Below, piece by piece: positions 47,108-59,008 of a stretch of 64,000 nt of DNA (within the stretch, counting starts at the first letter, position 1; the number at the start of each line of letters is the position of its first letter). The notes beneath the pieces are model-generated. The model did no database searches and had not been told where the DNA came from. It was given only the letters and a program-made list of their open reading frames with translations. This DNA comes from Jaapia argillacea MUCL 33604 (lineage: Eukaryota > Basidiomycota > Agaricomycetes > Jaapiales > Jaapiaceae). The stretch lies in contig KL197739.1 in NCBI GenBank assembly GCA_000697665.1, forward strand, positions 62,001 through 126,000, in the 5' to 3' direction. Both the position numbers and the translations under genes were made by a program.

Positions 47108-48048
47108 TCAGTTACCCTTGAGTATAGACTCGATCCTAGCGTCCTGCGCTCTCTTCCTCAGATGAGTGAAGAATGGGTAACCAAGGAAAATGGTTCCTAT
47201 GACGTAGAGGGACTGTGGTGGGTTGATCACCGCAAGGGGGCGTCAGTAATGAGTTAAACCCAAGGGAAAAGGGGATTGTTCCACAGTACAATCGAAATAA
47301 AAATAGAGGGGAAGGAAGGGAAGAGCGACTCACCCCAGCACCGAATCCAAGTTTATACTTCTTACACAAGCTCCAGGTATAAACCGATTCTAAGGCGTGT
47401 ACGCCGAACATGAAGACCCAGATCCATTTGATGACTTGTGTACCGCCGACCGCTTCTCTCAGGAGGGAGGCGGGAGTTAGTAGGGTTGATAAAGCCGGGG
47501 AATCAGTGGGAGAGGGGGGCGGGGCAAAGGTGACGTAGACGAGAGAGAGGACGGCGGAGAAGGTTTGGTAGGCGGTTGGTGGGAAGGTGAAGGATGTGAG
47601 GGTTGGGGATTTGGACTAGAGTGAAGTTAGTGAGGGTTGGGGAGCGGGAGGAAGGGGGAAGTGAGTGAGACGGACCATTCCCAAAGCCTCTTCGGCATCC
47701 ACTTTCATGGCCAACAACCTCGGTTTAACTTCTTCGTAACCGGCCAAGGGAGGGTCGAACGGGACAGTTACCGTCAACTCGTTATCCTTTGATTTCCCTT
47801 TTGCAGAGCTAGTTGTATATGACAACGTCATCGCCTGCAATACCCAGGCAAGGGAAATAAGTATAGAGGACGGAGATGGGGGAGAGGAGAGGTGGCACGT
47901 TGGAATCAATCTTGGACATCTTGGCGCTGGTTACATTTCCGGATACTTTGCCGTAGTGTTTGACGTAGGATACGAGAGCGTCCGGGTGGTTTGACATGTA
48001 CATGCATAGGAAACCCGATTTGGAGGCTACTGGATCTAAGCTGGACAT
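47108..48048 (-). CDS. DUF2470-domain membrane protein
   Basis: ATG at 48048 gives MSSLDPVASKSGFLCMYMSN and HPDALVSYVKHYGKV, the start of a DUF2470 domain (related to the C-terminal part of FMN-split-barrel haem or pyridoxamine oxidase-like proteins). It continues as TSAKMSKID, an intron, AMTLSYTTSSAKGKS, VTVPFDPPLAGYEEVKPRLL and DAEEALGM. Three more exons follow. The last part carries a membrane region like DUF4499: KWIWVFMFGVHALESVYTWSL, an intron, then YVIGTIFLGYPFFTHL and RAQDARIESILKGN at the stop (47108-47110). Fungal proteins with this two-part layout are known but not characterised. It diverges from MTO1 with 162 bp between start codons, so a shared promoter is likely. Confidence 0.85.
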
Positions 48049-48210
48049 GTTGCACGACGGGGGACGTGACGAGGAGTTCAAGTGGATGTGGAATAGTGGA
48101 TGTGGCGAGGACTGATGTGGTGGCGGAATGTGACCAACAACCGTCACGTAAGCAACATCCCTCAAAAATTTGAAGTCCAACTTCATCCCTCCAGCTGTTC
48201 TCCAGCTGTC
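48049..48210. promoter_or_regulatory. Short bidirectional promoter DUF2470 gene / MTO1
   Basis: Only 162 bp separate the two start codons. The tract contains CATCCAC/ATGTGG-rich repeats and no obvious TATA box. Bidirectional use is inferred from geometry alone. Confidence 0.5.
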
Positions 48211-51200
48211 ATGCTTCGTCTCGCCCGCCCAACGAAGCATGTCAACTCTCTCCACGCCAACCTCACAATCGCTCTCCGCCGTTTCGCATCAACCACAACA
48301 GGTCCAAACCACTACGACGGTCAGCCCCGCCCCCCTCTCTTTCACTTTCCCAACTCACCTCCTCCTCACAGTATGCATAGTAGGCGGCGGTCACGCAGGT
48401 TGTGAAGCAGCCACCGCTTCGGCACGTACAGGAGCCAGAACTCTCCTCCTCACCCAACGTCTTGATACTCTCGGAGAACTGAGTTGTAATCCCAGTATTG
48501 GAGGTGTGGGAAAAGGCACGTTGGTGAAGGAGGTGGACGCGCTTGATGGTGTCATGGGCAGGGTTGCCGGTGCGTTGCACCCCCTCCATGCTGGCGTGTC
48601 CCAACTGAGAGTGATTGTACGTGTTGGTAGATAAAGCTGGTATACAGTTTCATGTGTTGAACCGGTCCAAAGGGGCGGCTGTTTGGGTATGATCTCCTTC
48701 TCCTTCACGCTCTCTCTCTTTGAGCTAAACAATCCAATAGGGCCCAAGAGCCCAAATTGATAGGAAGTTATACAAGAAACATATGCAAGACCTTCTCTTC
48801 AACTACCCAAACCTCGACCTCCGAGCTGCGAGCGTCTTCGACCTAGTCCTCGGACCACCATCCTCACCCTCGATCTCGGATATCAGAGGGACGGTCGGCA
48901 AGATCCAAGGTCTTAAACTAGGTCCGTCTCCCCACTCTCCCACTACCCCATCCAACTAATCTATTCACGCGCGGATATGACAGATACAGGCGAAGTGATC
49001 AGCTGTTCCCAAGTAGTCATCTGCACAGGTACATTCCTAGCCGGGGAGATCCACATCGGTACGCACCCTCCACCCTCCCCCTTTCCCCTCCCACTCCTCT
49101 CAAATCCCACCTGCCCTCCAGGCCTCCAAACCCACCCAGCAGGTCGCCTAACCCACGCCCCCTCCCCCGCCTCAGGCCTCTCCACCTCCCTCTCCCGCGC
49201 AGGTTTCAAACTAGGCCGCCTCCAAACAGGCACACCCGCTCGTCTCTCCTCCAGCTCTATTGATTTTAGGGGCATGGAGGTACAAAGGGGTGATGAGGTC
49301 CCTGTCGGGTTTTGTGCCATTGGTGAAGGGGTTACTCCCGAGGTGAGTTTTAAAAACAGAGTTGGATGAAGGTGGGGAGAGGGAGGCTGATTTTTTGGGG
49401 GGAGGCTAATAGGGTCGTTTGTTATAAAACGAGGACTACGGCTAGGACGCATGAGATTATTAGGGAGAATATACATCAATGTGTTCATATTCAAGAGACT
49501 AAGAAAGGTACGCCTCCCTCCCTCCTCCCCACCCCATATCGTCCTCCCGCCTCATTTCCTCTCTCCCCCCCTAATTATCGACTAATTTGATAGGCCCAAG
49601 ATATTGTCCATCCCTCGAAGCGAAAGTTATGAGGTTTGGAAATAAAGAATCACATACGGTTTGGTTGGAACCTGAGGGGTTGGATAGTGGTTAGTCGTCC
49701 TTGCTGTTCTTTGGGTTTTTTTGCTTGGGTAGGGTTGAGTGCTTGGGTTTTATTTTTGTGATGCTTGAACGGTGTTCGACTTTTATTTGCGGTGTTTGCA
49801 CAACCCAGCCTCCCCATCTTCTCTCCTATCCCACCACCCCATAACACTAACCACCTACTCCCCACAGACCTAATCTACCCAAACGGAATCTCAAACTCAA
49901 TGCCCCTAGACGTCCAACTCACCCTCCTCCATTCCATCCCCGGACTCGAAAATGTCGAAATGGTGAAACCGGCTTATGGAGTCGAGTATGATTTCGTTGA
50001 TCCTAGGGAATTGGGTGGTTAGTGTCCTCCTACACCTTTTCTTGTGTTGAATTTTGTTGATGAGGGGGCTTTGGATGTTGAATGTTGGTAGTTACGTTGG
50101 AGACGAAACGGATCCAGGTATTTTCCGTCCTCCCGTCCTCCCTGTCTTTCATTGACTTATAACCCTCTCCCACCTCACTTTTAACCCTTTCCCCCGCCAC
50201 TTGCAACCCACAAGGGACTGTTCCTCGCAGGCCAAATAAACGGAACGACAGGATACGAAGAAGCAGCCGCACAAGGTATCATAGCCGGTATCAACGCCGG
50301 CCTTTCGTCACTTTCGAAACCTCCTTTAATATTAACCAGAGCGGATGGGTTCGTGGGGGTTATGATCGATGATTTGGTTGTGAAGGGTGCTGAGGAACCT
50401 TGTGAGTTTTTTCAGTGCTTTGTAAGGGGTAGGAAAAGCTGATTGTGTGTTGGTGGTAGATCGAATGTTCACTTCGAGATCGGAGTATAGGATGACTATT
50501 AGGAGTGATAATGCTGATTTGAGGTTGACTGAGAAAGGTTCGCTTTCTTTCTTTTCCCTCTCCCCTGTTTCAAATTTGTGTGTGGAACTCATATTTTGAT
50601 GGGTAGGACGACGAGTGGGTGTGGTATCCGACGTTCGTTGGGATGCTTTTCAGGGGATGAAGAGTGAGATGGAACGTGTGACTGAGTTGATGAATTCGTT
50701 CAATTTGAGTCCTCAGGTGTGTGCTAACCAGACTGTCTTGAAATACGCATTGAGCACGTTTTGTTTGTTGGTGCATAGGGATGGGCTTCTCATGGTTTTG
50801 ACGTTCGTAGAGATGGTGTCCTCCGAAGGTAAGTACCAACTCCCCCCCTTTACACAAAACCACCCTGCTTTTGCTCAACGGATCTCGCTTACTCGTTCCT
50901 GCCAAAGTGCCTTGGACATGCTCCGGAATCCAAATATCACCATGGACCGTTTAAAATTGGCCATACCGGAACTGAACGAGGTCCCCGCTCAAGTGTTATC
51001 TCGCATTGAGATTGACGGTACGTAACTCTGGCTCTTCCCGACATTATTGGTTTCGATCGATGGACCTTCTTGTTTCATGAATCTTCCATTTCATTTTCTA
51101 TGATCTTCATATCATCATCGTTCGCTATCAGGCGGCCCTTGCCTCGTCCTGAACTCTTTTTGTCGAGTACTGAATTCGTTTCTCGTTATAGGACGGTATG

Positions 51201-51539
51201 GCCCACACATTCGAAGACAACAAGCGGATCTAAGAGTATTCATGGAAGACGAGGCTCTCGTTCTCGACCCTCATATGAATTATCAAGAAGTTGTAGGGTT
51301 GAGCTCGGAAGTTAGGGAGAGGCTGTTTAGAGTCCGGCCTGCGAGCATCGTAAGTTTGTTGGGCTTTGTGTATTTGCTATGGGTCCTGGACTGACCCATA
51401 TTCCGCTTAGGGTGCGGCGAAGAGGATGGAGGGCATGACTCCGACTTCTGTTGTGGCGCTATTGAAGCACGCTAAACGGACGTTCGGTCGAGCGAACCTG
51501 ACAACTCCCGAGTCACCTACTCCATCATCGACGCTCTGA
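48211..51539 (+). CDS. MTO1: MTO1/GidA, mitochondrial tRNA U34 modification enzyme
   Basis: FAD enzyme that, with MSS1/GTPBP3 (MnmE), installs the carboxymethylaminomethyl group on U34 of mitochondrial tRNAs. The N-terminus [19 protein letters not shown], then [16 protein letters not shown], is Arg/Ser-rich without acids, as in a mitochondrial presequence. Next come the FAD loop [19 protein letters not shown], the GidA signature [69 protein letters not shown] (second signature), and [20 protein letters not shown] followed by RLTEKGRRVG. The C-terminal helical domain ends at TGA 51537-51539. About a dozen introns; one near 49342-49405 must use an acceptor before GCTAAT to keep [10 protein letters not shown] in frame. 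Length, about 690 residues, is normal. It converges with the BCS1-like gene, 252 bp apart. Confidence 0.93.
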
Positions 51540-51791
51540 GGTATAGCTCCTACATCGATTTGGTCAGGACGATCACGAGGGACCCACCACATAGCTTTCG
51601 CTAACGGCTAATCAATATTCATCGCCAATAACGTCTATGGGCCTATGCCACATCCGTATAGATGGTTCATACGTTACATGGCTAACTGCTACAAATCCCC
51701 TGATCTTCGGATAGACGTTACATATCAACATAGCAAGTTAAGTTACCGCTGACGATCCTGCAGAACAGCGTCCTCCTGATCGAAGTGTCCG

Positions 51792-54054
51792 TTACTTGGA
51801 TTTCAAATTCTCGCTCTCTGCAGGGGGAGAAGGCGGCGGTTGGGGTGGCGCCGTGGTGGCCACAGTACCCAGGCCAAGGCCGTTGACGGGAAGGAGAGGT
51901 GGCAAAGCTGGGTGGAAGTGGTTGTTATTCTTTTCTCCGAGGTTCCTCTGCAGCATACTCCCGAATCCCGCCGCCATAGCCTCTCCCGCCCGATTATGCA
52001 TATCAAAGGCAGACTTCTCCTTTGCCTTCTTCTTCTTCTCTTCTCTCTCCCGTTCCCGCTTCTTCTTCGCCGCCCTCTCTGCACGTTCATGCCTAATCCA
52101 ATTTGAGACGTTGGTGGCTGCCAGCTGAGGCGATGACTTGTATCCAAGGAGATAACCCTGAAGATCCGCCGTAGAAAACTCGTCCTCGGGGATGGCAGCA
52201 GCAAATTCACAAGCCAGCTCCGCGATAGCGACATTTTTGGCATTCAGGTCGTCATCGGTGAACCTTGTTTCCGGGAAGAAGCGCATAAATAGTGCTTGGG
52301 TTTGTGCCTTGCTCGCGAGCTTGTACTGGATTTTCATGTCGATACGGCCTGGGCGGAGAAGCGCGGGGTCGAGGCGATCGACATGATTAGTCTTTCCAAA
52401 GCTAAAGTTAGTTTCGCGAAGTCAAAATAGATGGACCGATCATACCGTCGCAAAGAAGAGACGTCCATCTTCACTCCCGATACCATCAATCACATTGAGT
52501 AGGCCTGATAAGGTCACTCGTCCGTTTGCACCTGGAATACCAGGGATGTATTGGCGGCCTCCAGGGAACATTCCAAGATTATCCGATGACTCTTCTTCAT
52601 CAGCATCGTCCCTCGATGGAAAAGCACAGTCGATATCTTCGATGAGCAATATACTGTGGGGGGGTACGTTTGACGTGACTGTCTGCAAAAAGCCATCATC
52701 GATGCTGGTTGTATTATCAGTGATGTTACCACGCCAGAAGAAGTCAATACGAACTGGCCAGAAGCAAGAGACAATGTATAGATTTCAAGGCCCAGCTCGC
52801 CTGCCTTAAAGGGGGTGTTAGAGGGGAAAGGCAACCGCGTGGAATAAACACACAATTGCGTGAATGGTGGATGCTAGGCGCATACAGTCAGCAATGTTCC
52901 ATTACGATATGAGAAACGCACTTTTCCCAGTCCCTGGTGGGCCATGAAGCAAGTATCCTCGGCGATGCGGGATGCCGGCCTCAACATACCAATTCTCCAT
53001 TTTCAAAAACTCTCGAGCATCAGAAAGAAGCGAGTCGACCATGCCTTCTTCCAAGACAAGTGTACTCAACGGTCTCCTAAACTTAGTCTTGACATTTTGC
53101 CACTGTGCACCAGGGGGCCCAAAGCGCATATTCTGGAAATTCACGTTACGCATTTGAGTGAAAGATACAATAATCGGCCGGGTCCCACCTTACGTACCGA
53201 GTCAGCTGAGTGAATCACGACTCGCGGCCTATTAGACTCGACGTAGCGCTGCCGTGTCTCCTCAACGAATTCAGATAAAACCGACATCTTGAGAGTAAAG
53301 AAACTGGATGTCCGGCTGTTAGCCGAATTCGCATGGCACAAGTGGAGAGAGACTCACGTCAAGCTGATCGAACCGACTGGGTTAGGTCCCCCGAATTGGG
53401 GAGGAGGGAATGAACCCATTTGGTCCCGACTCTTCTTGATTTCGATCCAATACCCCTTCCATCGAAAGAGATGTGGTTCTCCATACACGGGGACGTACTC
53501 AGCATTGTCTTTGACCAACTCGGAACCAGCAGGCGTCTTTACGCCCCATCTTCTCTGGGAAGATCTCGCTAGGAGACAGTTAACGTCAGAGCAGGTGGTC
53601 GATTCCACGATGCTTACCTGAGACATGGAAATCGCGAGACTTACGCCACACCTCCTCCTGAATCTGGGGGGAATATTTGATCAGTCTCGAATGGAGCAAG
53701 AACGAAGAATGAAAAGACTTACCAAAAAATGGAAAATCCACTCGTAGGCCGGGTCCCCTTGGACAAACTGTGCGGACATTGAATATCCTGCTTAACTTGA
53801 GTTTCGGGTCGTCAGTACCTGAATTATAAGTTGGACATACGAAATGTGAACCGCTCAACGAGCCAACTGAAAAGCCTGCGACCACCTTCGATCAACGTGC
53901 CCAATAGCACCAACTTCAAACTATCGAAGAGGCGCGGCGACAGAAGGGCGGCAAAAAGAGAAGAAATCCCCACAAATTGTGAGAAGGGGGACCATCCACC
54001 CGAGTACGATGGGTGGGGAGCGCTTCCAAGAGCAGGATAGTCGAAGACGTTCAT
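51792..54054 (-). CDS. BCS1-like AAA ATPase, copy 1
   Basis: Related to Bcs1, the mitochondrial inner-membrane AAA chaperone that moves the folded Rieske Fe-S protein. The start at 54054 gives MNVFDYPALGSAPHPSYSGG, then a single membrane segment (FVGISSLFAALLSPRLFDSL, KLVLLGTLIEGG). The BCS1 N-domain follows with RRWGVKT, YVPVYGEPHLFRWKGYWIEI and MSVLSEFVEETRQRYVE. AAA core: AGIPHRRGYLLHGPPGTGK(T) with Walker A split by an intron after GK, STIHAIAGELGLEIYTLSLA, Walker B [32 protein letters not shown], the sensor [21 protein letters not shown] and LQGYLLGYKSSP. Beyond the usual end it carries a charged helix (ERAAKKKREREREEKKKKAK) and a Pro-rich tail. Canonical Bcs1 is shorter (about 450 residues), so this is a paralog subfamily; the real substrate is unknown. 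Confidence 0.88.
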
Positions 54055-54847
54055 TGTGGTCTGAAGTCAAGGACGGCGGAGGTATAATCGGAGATGGAGC
54101 CCCCCTTTATGGGTACATGAGCTACCACGAGGCGCGATAACTTTCCAATCCATAAATGAAGCTTACATGCTCAGCGGTCAGAGCATCGAGCTGCTTTGAG
54201 AATTCAAGGTAATCGCAAAGCACGAGACGCTCAGGAAGACCGCCGTCAGCCAAACTAGGAAGGTTGTTGCCGTCACAAACCGGTTCCCAGTCTTGCATGA
54301 ACCACACGCTCCCACACGGCCAACACGCCCACAACATCCAGCTACCACATATTAACTTAAACATATTCGGACAAGAGACGCCCTCTTATCTCACTGCATC
54401 TGCTATTGTACCACAGATAAACGAAGAATTTCGCTGCAGCATGCCTTTGACATGACAGAATTGCTGGATCTGGTTACAGTACCCGGTATCTGGGCTATTC
54501 GCCTCCGCTCATGCGACGGCCTCTCTGCATATTCTGTCTTACACCCAAGACCATGCGCAATGAAAACACCCTCAGCCGCTAGGTGGATTACAAGAATCAT
54601 TACCATCTCCCTCTCGCTAGTCGGATCTTGCACAGTACATACTACACACGTCCAGCACCCGTGCCCCATTCGCCCGTCCTCGATTTACGGAATGTGTGCA
54701 TGGTGTTTGTGAACTTTGTTCGACTTGTTTACGAGCTACAAATACATGAAATCCACACAAATACATCATGCAGTGAAATGTCTTCCATTCACCGATCCCC
54801 TCGCACACCCACTGTGCCGCATTGCCTTCCCCTTCGAGCATTCGGGC
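54055..54847. other. Spacer between tandem BCS1-like genes
   Basis: About 800 bp. Short frames on both strands, none with a domain. It holds the promoter of copy 1 and the 3' UTR of copy 2. Confidence 0.4.
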
Positions 54848-57149
54848 TCAGTCCTCTCGTTTATCGGTGTCATTGCTAGTCATCAAGGGGCTGCCTTTCT
54901 CGGGTGTTTGTGGTACTGACACCAAGACAGGCGTCTCTGAACCTGATGTGGGTGCTGGCGATGGATAAGACTTGATGGCCTGATCCCCAATGCTGCGCTG
55001 CATTACGGTGCCAAACCCTGCGGCCATAGCCTCGCCTGCGCGGTTGTGCATATCGAACGTTGCCTGCTCTTTCGCCTTTTTCCGCTTCTCTGCCTTTTCT
55101 GCCTCGCGTTTCTTCTTCGCTTCTCTATTGGAACACTCTTGTTGGACCCAAGCGCGAATGTTCGCCACAGCTTTAGCGGGAGTGGATTTGTAACCCAAGA
55201 GGTATCCCTGGAGCTCGGCGATGGAAAACTCTTTCTCAGGGATCGAGTCAGCAAATTCTTTTGCGAGCTCCGATACCGGCGGGGTGATGGGATCCTTATC
55301 TGCGTCGGTATTGGGGAATCGAGATTCGGGGAAGAAGCGACTGAACATAGCCCGCGATTGAGCATGAGTTGCCAAAGTGTATTCGATCTTCATGTCAATT
55401 CGGCCAGGTCGGATGAGAGCGGGGTCCAGACGATCAACATGGTTTGTCTGGGGAAAATTCAGACGAAAACATAACAGGAAACCACGGAGATCGTACCGTC
55501 GCAAAGAATATTCTGCCCTCTTCACTTCCAATTCCATCGATAACGTTGAGGAGACCGGATAAAGTAACTCGGCTTCCGAGACCTGGAGGGCTCATATAAG
55601 GGCTTGATATCCCAAACGGCGAAGGAATATCATCTTCCTCTTCCTCTCTAGATGGGAATGCGCAATCGATGTCCTCGATGAGTAGGATTGTGTTCGGGGG
55701 AACTCGGGAAGTTGCTTGTTGCAATCCGCCATCGTCCATGCTATTCAGTGGAGCATGGTCAGCCATTCGGAAAGACATCAAGTAAACACGGCACGAACTG
55801 GCCCGACGCGAGAGATAGGGTATACACCTCCAATCCTAATTCACCAGCCTGTAAATAGATGTGAGCCACGATACCCGAATGCTCAGATTTGGACATACGA
55901 GAGCGTGGATTGTTGAGGCTGCGTAAGGAAAGATCATTAATGTCAACCAAGTTGAACGGTGTTGCACCGTTGAACACACGTACTTTTGCCTGTGCCAGGA
56001 GGGCCATGCAGGAGATAACCCCGTCGATGCGGAATACCTGCCTCGACATACCAGTTTACGGTATCCATAAATTCCTGGGCGTCAGCGAGCAGTGATTCAA
56101 CAACGCCTTCTCCCAAAACCAGGGTGTCCAGAGGTCGCCTATATTTGGCCTTGATATTGGACCAGCTATTTGGACCTCCAAACCTAGTAGACTTGAATAG
56201 TGCTAATTTTAGCTGGGTGATAATCAGGTATAAAGAGCGCTGAAAAACAGACCTCGGTTCCTGAACGAATCACAACCCGTGGCTTATTGGATTCCACATA
56301 TCGCGCACGAATTTCCTCTACGAAGTCGGAGAGGATACTGACTTTCAATGTGAAGATGCTAGAAACAGATTAGCCCGCGAAAGTAGACTCTTGAGGATCC
56401 CTCACCTCAAGTGGATAGTGCCCGTCAATGGCGGGCCTCCAAAGTCGACCGCAGGATATCGCGGAGCTGATATGGAGTCCCTGTTCTTCTTGATCTCAAA
56501 CCAATAACCCTTCCACCTGAACAGGTAGGGTTCGGTGCAGTAGATTGGGACGTATTCCGCATTCCCTTGCACCTGAGAGCCGGATTGCATGTTGATTCCC
56601 CACGTCCTTTGGGATGATTTGGCTTTATACGAAAGTGGGCAGATGCGTAAGACAGAGAAAGACTGCAATCCCGTAAAACGTACCCGAGATATTGAAGTCG
56701 CGCGACCGCTTCCATGCCTCTTCCTGCGTCTGTGCAATATCGCGTCAGAATATAGTGGCAAATTCGAGCAAACCGATAATACTGTACCATAAAGTGGACT
56801 ATCCATTCGTACGCCGGATCTCCCTGGTTGAAGTATGCATTGATGGAAGGCCCTGATGGGGTATTGTCAACTGAATGAACAAAGGACATATGGGATGATA
56901 GGGATACGAACGATATTTAAAGCGCTCAACCAACCAATAAAAGAACCTTCGGCCACTCTCTACCAAGATCCCGAGGAGAACCAGCTTCAAACTATCAAAC
57001 GGGCGAGGAGAGAAGATGGCAGCAAACAGCGACGAGAAACCCATCATTTCTGTGAAGGGAGACCATCCACCCCCACCGCCGGTAGTCAGGGGTGGGTAAT
57101 AAGTACTCGCCGCGTTTGTTCCAAAAAGCCCATTCGTGTAGGTGTTCAT
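54848..57149 (-). CDS. BCS1-like AAA ATPase, copy 2
   Basis: Head-to-tail paralog of the neighbour at 51792, same exon layout. The start at 57149 gives MNTYTNGLFGTNAASTYYPP, a Gly stretch, then WSPFTEMMGFSSLFAAIFSP, FDSLKLVLLGILVESGRRFF and WLVERFKYR, nearly matching copy 1 (FDSLKLVLLGTLIEGGRRLF). The BCS1 N-domain shows RTWGINM, YVPIYCTEPYLFRWKGYWFE and VSILSDFVEEIRARYVE. AAA core: AGIPHRRGYLLHGPPGTGK with the intron again inside the Walker A codon run (next exon TSTIHAL), [76 protein letters not shown] and LQGYLLGYKSTP. The tail again has a Lys/Glu/Arg helix (NREAKKKREAEKAEKRKKAK) and the shared AFDMHNRAGEAMAAGFG-type block (here TFDMHNRAGEAMAAGFGTVM). The tail shared by both copies argues that it is functional. 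Confidence 0.88.
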
Positions 57150-57575
57150 GGTGATGGTGGATTGCTGAGGATATCAGAGATCCAACAACCGGAGCAGTGG
57201 CCTTTTATCGATTGTCCATCTGGCCTTGAGGCTCAAGGCTCTGACTCCTTCCTCGAAGGAAGAGTCATACGTAGAAGCTGTAACACAGTATAACGGTACC
57301 GCTCACTGCTATATCGACGAAGAAGCTTCATGAAGCGCCCGGGGCAGTGCTAACTTTAGGTTGGTCGACATCGCAGTTGATAACATTTGTCCAGCCACGA
57401 TAACCAAAGGCGAATCAACAAAGCTCAGCTTGAGTCAAATCTGGTCAAATTTCCCCCACAATATCCTTCACATCTCAAGTTCTCCAGACTCACTGCCAGT
57501 GACCTGCATTGCTGTGCTATTGCCTTGCATCGGCCCTTCTAAGGGAGTTCTATCTTCCCCGCTTCAATCAGAACC
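57150..57575. other. Divergent intergenic region
   Basis: About 425 bp between BCS1-like copy 2 (-) and DPH3 (+). No further gene. Confidence 0.4.
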
Positions 57576-57964
57576 ATGGGAGCCTACTACGACGAAATTG
57601 AGATCGAGGACATGGTGTGGGATGAGAGCAAGAGTGTATACCACTACCCATGTCCTTGCGGAGATCGTTTCGAAATTTCTCGCCAACAACTGGCCAATTA
57701 TGAAGACATAGCGACGTGTCCCAGCTGCAGTCTTGTTATCCGAGTGATCTACGATCCAGTGTGTACTTTTCGATCTTGGACTTTTTTTGCTTGTCATTGA
57801 CTTTGTCTCAGCTGGATTTTGAAGATGATCAAGAAGAGGATGGATCTGGAGATAGTGATGGTAACGATGATGATGAATCGAGTGGAGACGACGGGGACTT
57901 TGAGGACGCGTTGGAGAACCTCACTCTCGCAGATCAGCCCGAGGCTGTTGCCACAAATGCATGA
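57576..57964 (+). CDS. DPH3: DPH3/KTI11, diphthamide and Elongator zinc protein
   Basis: CSL-type zinc finger electron donor for the Dph1-Dph2 step of diphthamide synthesis on eEF2; in yeast it also binds Elongator. Exons 57576-57758 and 57812-57964, intron 53 nt (GTGTGT...TCTCAG), 111 residues. The protein starts [18 protein letters not shown] and has the conserved core [18 protein letters not shown] then [17 protein letters not shown], with the four zinc-binding Cys in two CxC/CxxC pairs, as in the family. The second exon is an acidic Asp/Ser-rich tail ([20 protein letters not shown]) that is longer than in many fungi. It ends ATNA. The N-terminal Met-Gly could in principle be myristoylated, but most DPH3 proteins are not known for this, so I would not claim it. 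Confidence 0.95.
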
Positions 57965-59008
57965 ATTTGGACGTTGATGGTTCTTTCGACCTGCCAACCA
58001 CTGTATCGATAGCGTTCTGACACCTCTGTATGTATCACCTGGACAATGTCACTTTCAGCTAATAACTGTTTGATTATCTGCATTGTAGGTATTCCGCTCG
58101 ATTCCCCTGCTTATATTAAGCATCGATGTTGTTTTAATCGTGGGATGAACTGAGGATCGAATCGAAACCGCAGATCCTTGTCCGAGAAGATTCCGTTGAG
58201 GATCGTCCTATGGGTTTAGAAGCGAGGTAGCTTTCCCCATCTGGTGGGATGCCAGTGCCATGGAATCGAGTTGCAACGTTGGTCGTATACATCTCACTCC
58301 GCTGTTGTTTCGAAAATCCCCCTCTTTCTAATTCTCCGTGTCAGTTGCGCAGTGGTTTGGGCTCGGTATCGCTGCATCAGTCGAGGCTGGCCTCATCTTC
58401 AGGGTAGCTCCACATCCATCAGCTTATACGCTGGTTTTCATTTTCGCTTTCTGGGCCTGCTGATCTGTTGCGTGCCTGGAAAAACCACCAGTCCTCGTCA
58501 GGCACTCAGCTCTCCGGTGCCATCACTGCGGACCAACGGGGCGACTAATCGAAATGCATACCACACGATATCTGACTTTGCCATTAGGGAGGCGCAGTCT
58601 TAGGTAAATGACAGATAGCCCTTGTGTTTTCCGGATCCGACAAGCATCACGTTGATCACTCTGTTCAACTTGGCCAGAACTCCTCATATCGCTTCCCTTG
58701 TCGTGCTATGCCATACTGGCCTCCGACTTTTGAGTGATACGTTAGTTTTTTCATTACCGCCGGTGTGTAAAATGGCACGCGGGAAGGACGATCCGCGACG
58801 ACCTGGCCACTCCGCAACTGGGGTCGCCGTATTGAAACAACTCACACTCGGGTTGGAAGGGTTGTTTGTAAGTAGCAGTTCAACAGACATACAAGTCATA
58901 TCAAACGATGAGGAGCCCACGTTCCGAGTGGTACAGAATAACGAAGGAAAGACAATGACTAGACCCGAGCACACTCCGCACGCAAGCTTGGAGTTGAGAG
59001 GTGATTGG
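57965..59008. other. Convergent intergenic region
   Basis: About 1 kb between the stops of DPH3 (+) and DIB1 (-). A plus-strand frame at 58622-59056 has no domain and overlaps the 3' end of DIB1 on the other strand. Nothing else seen. Confidence 0.4.
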
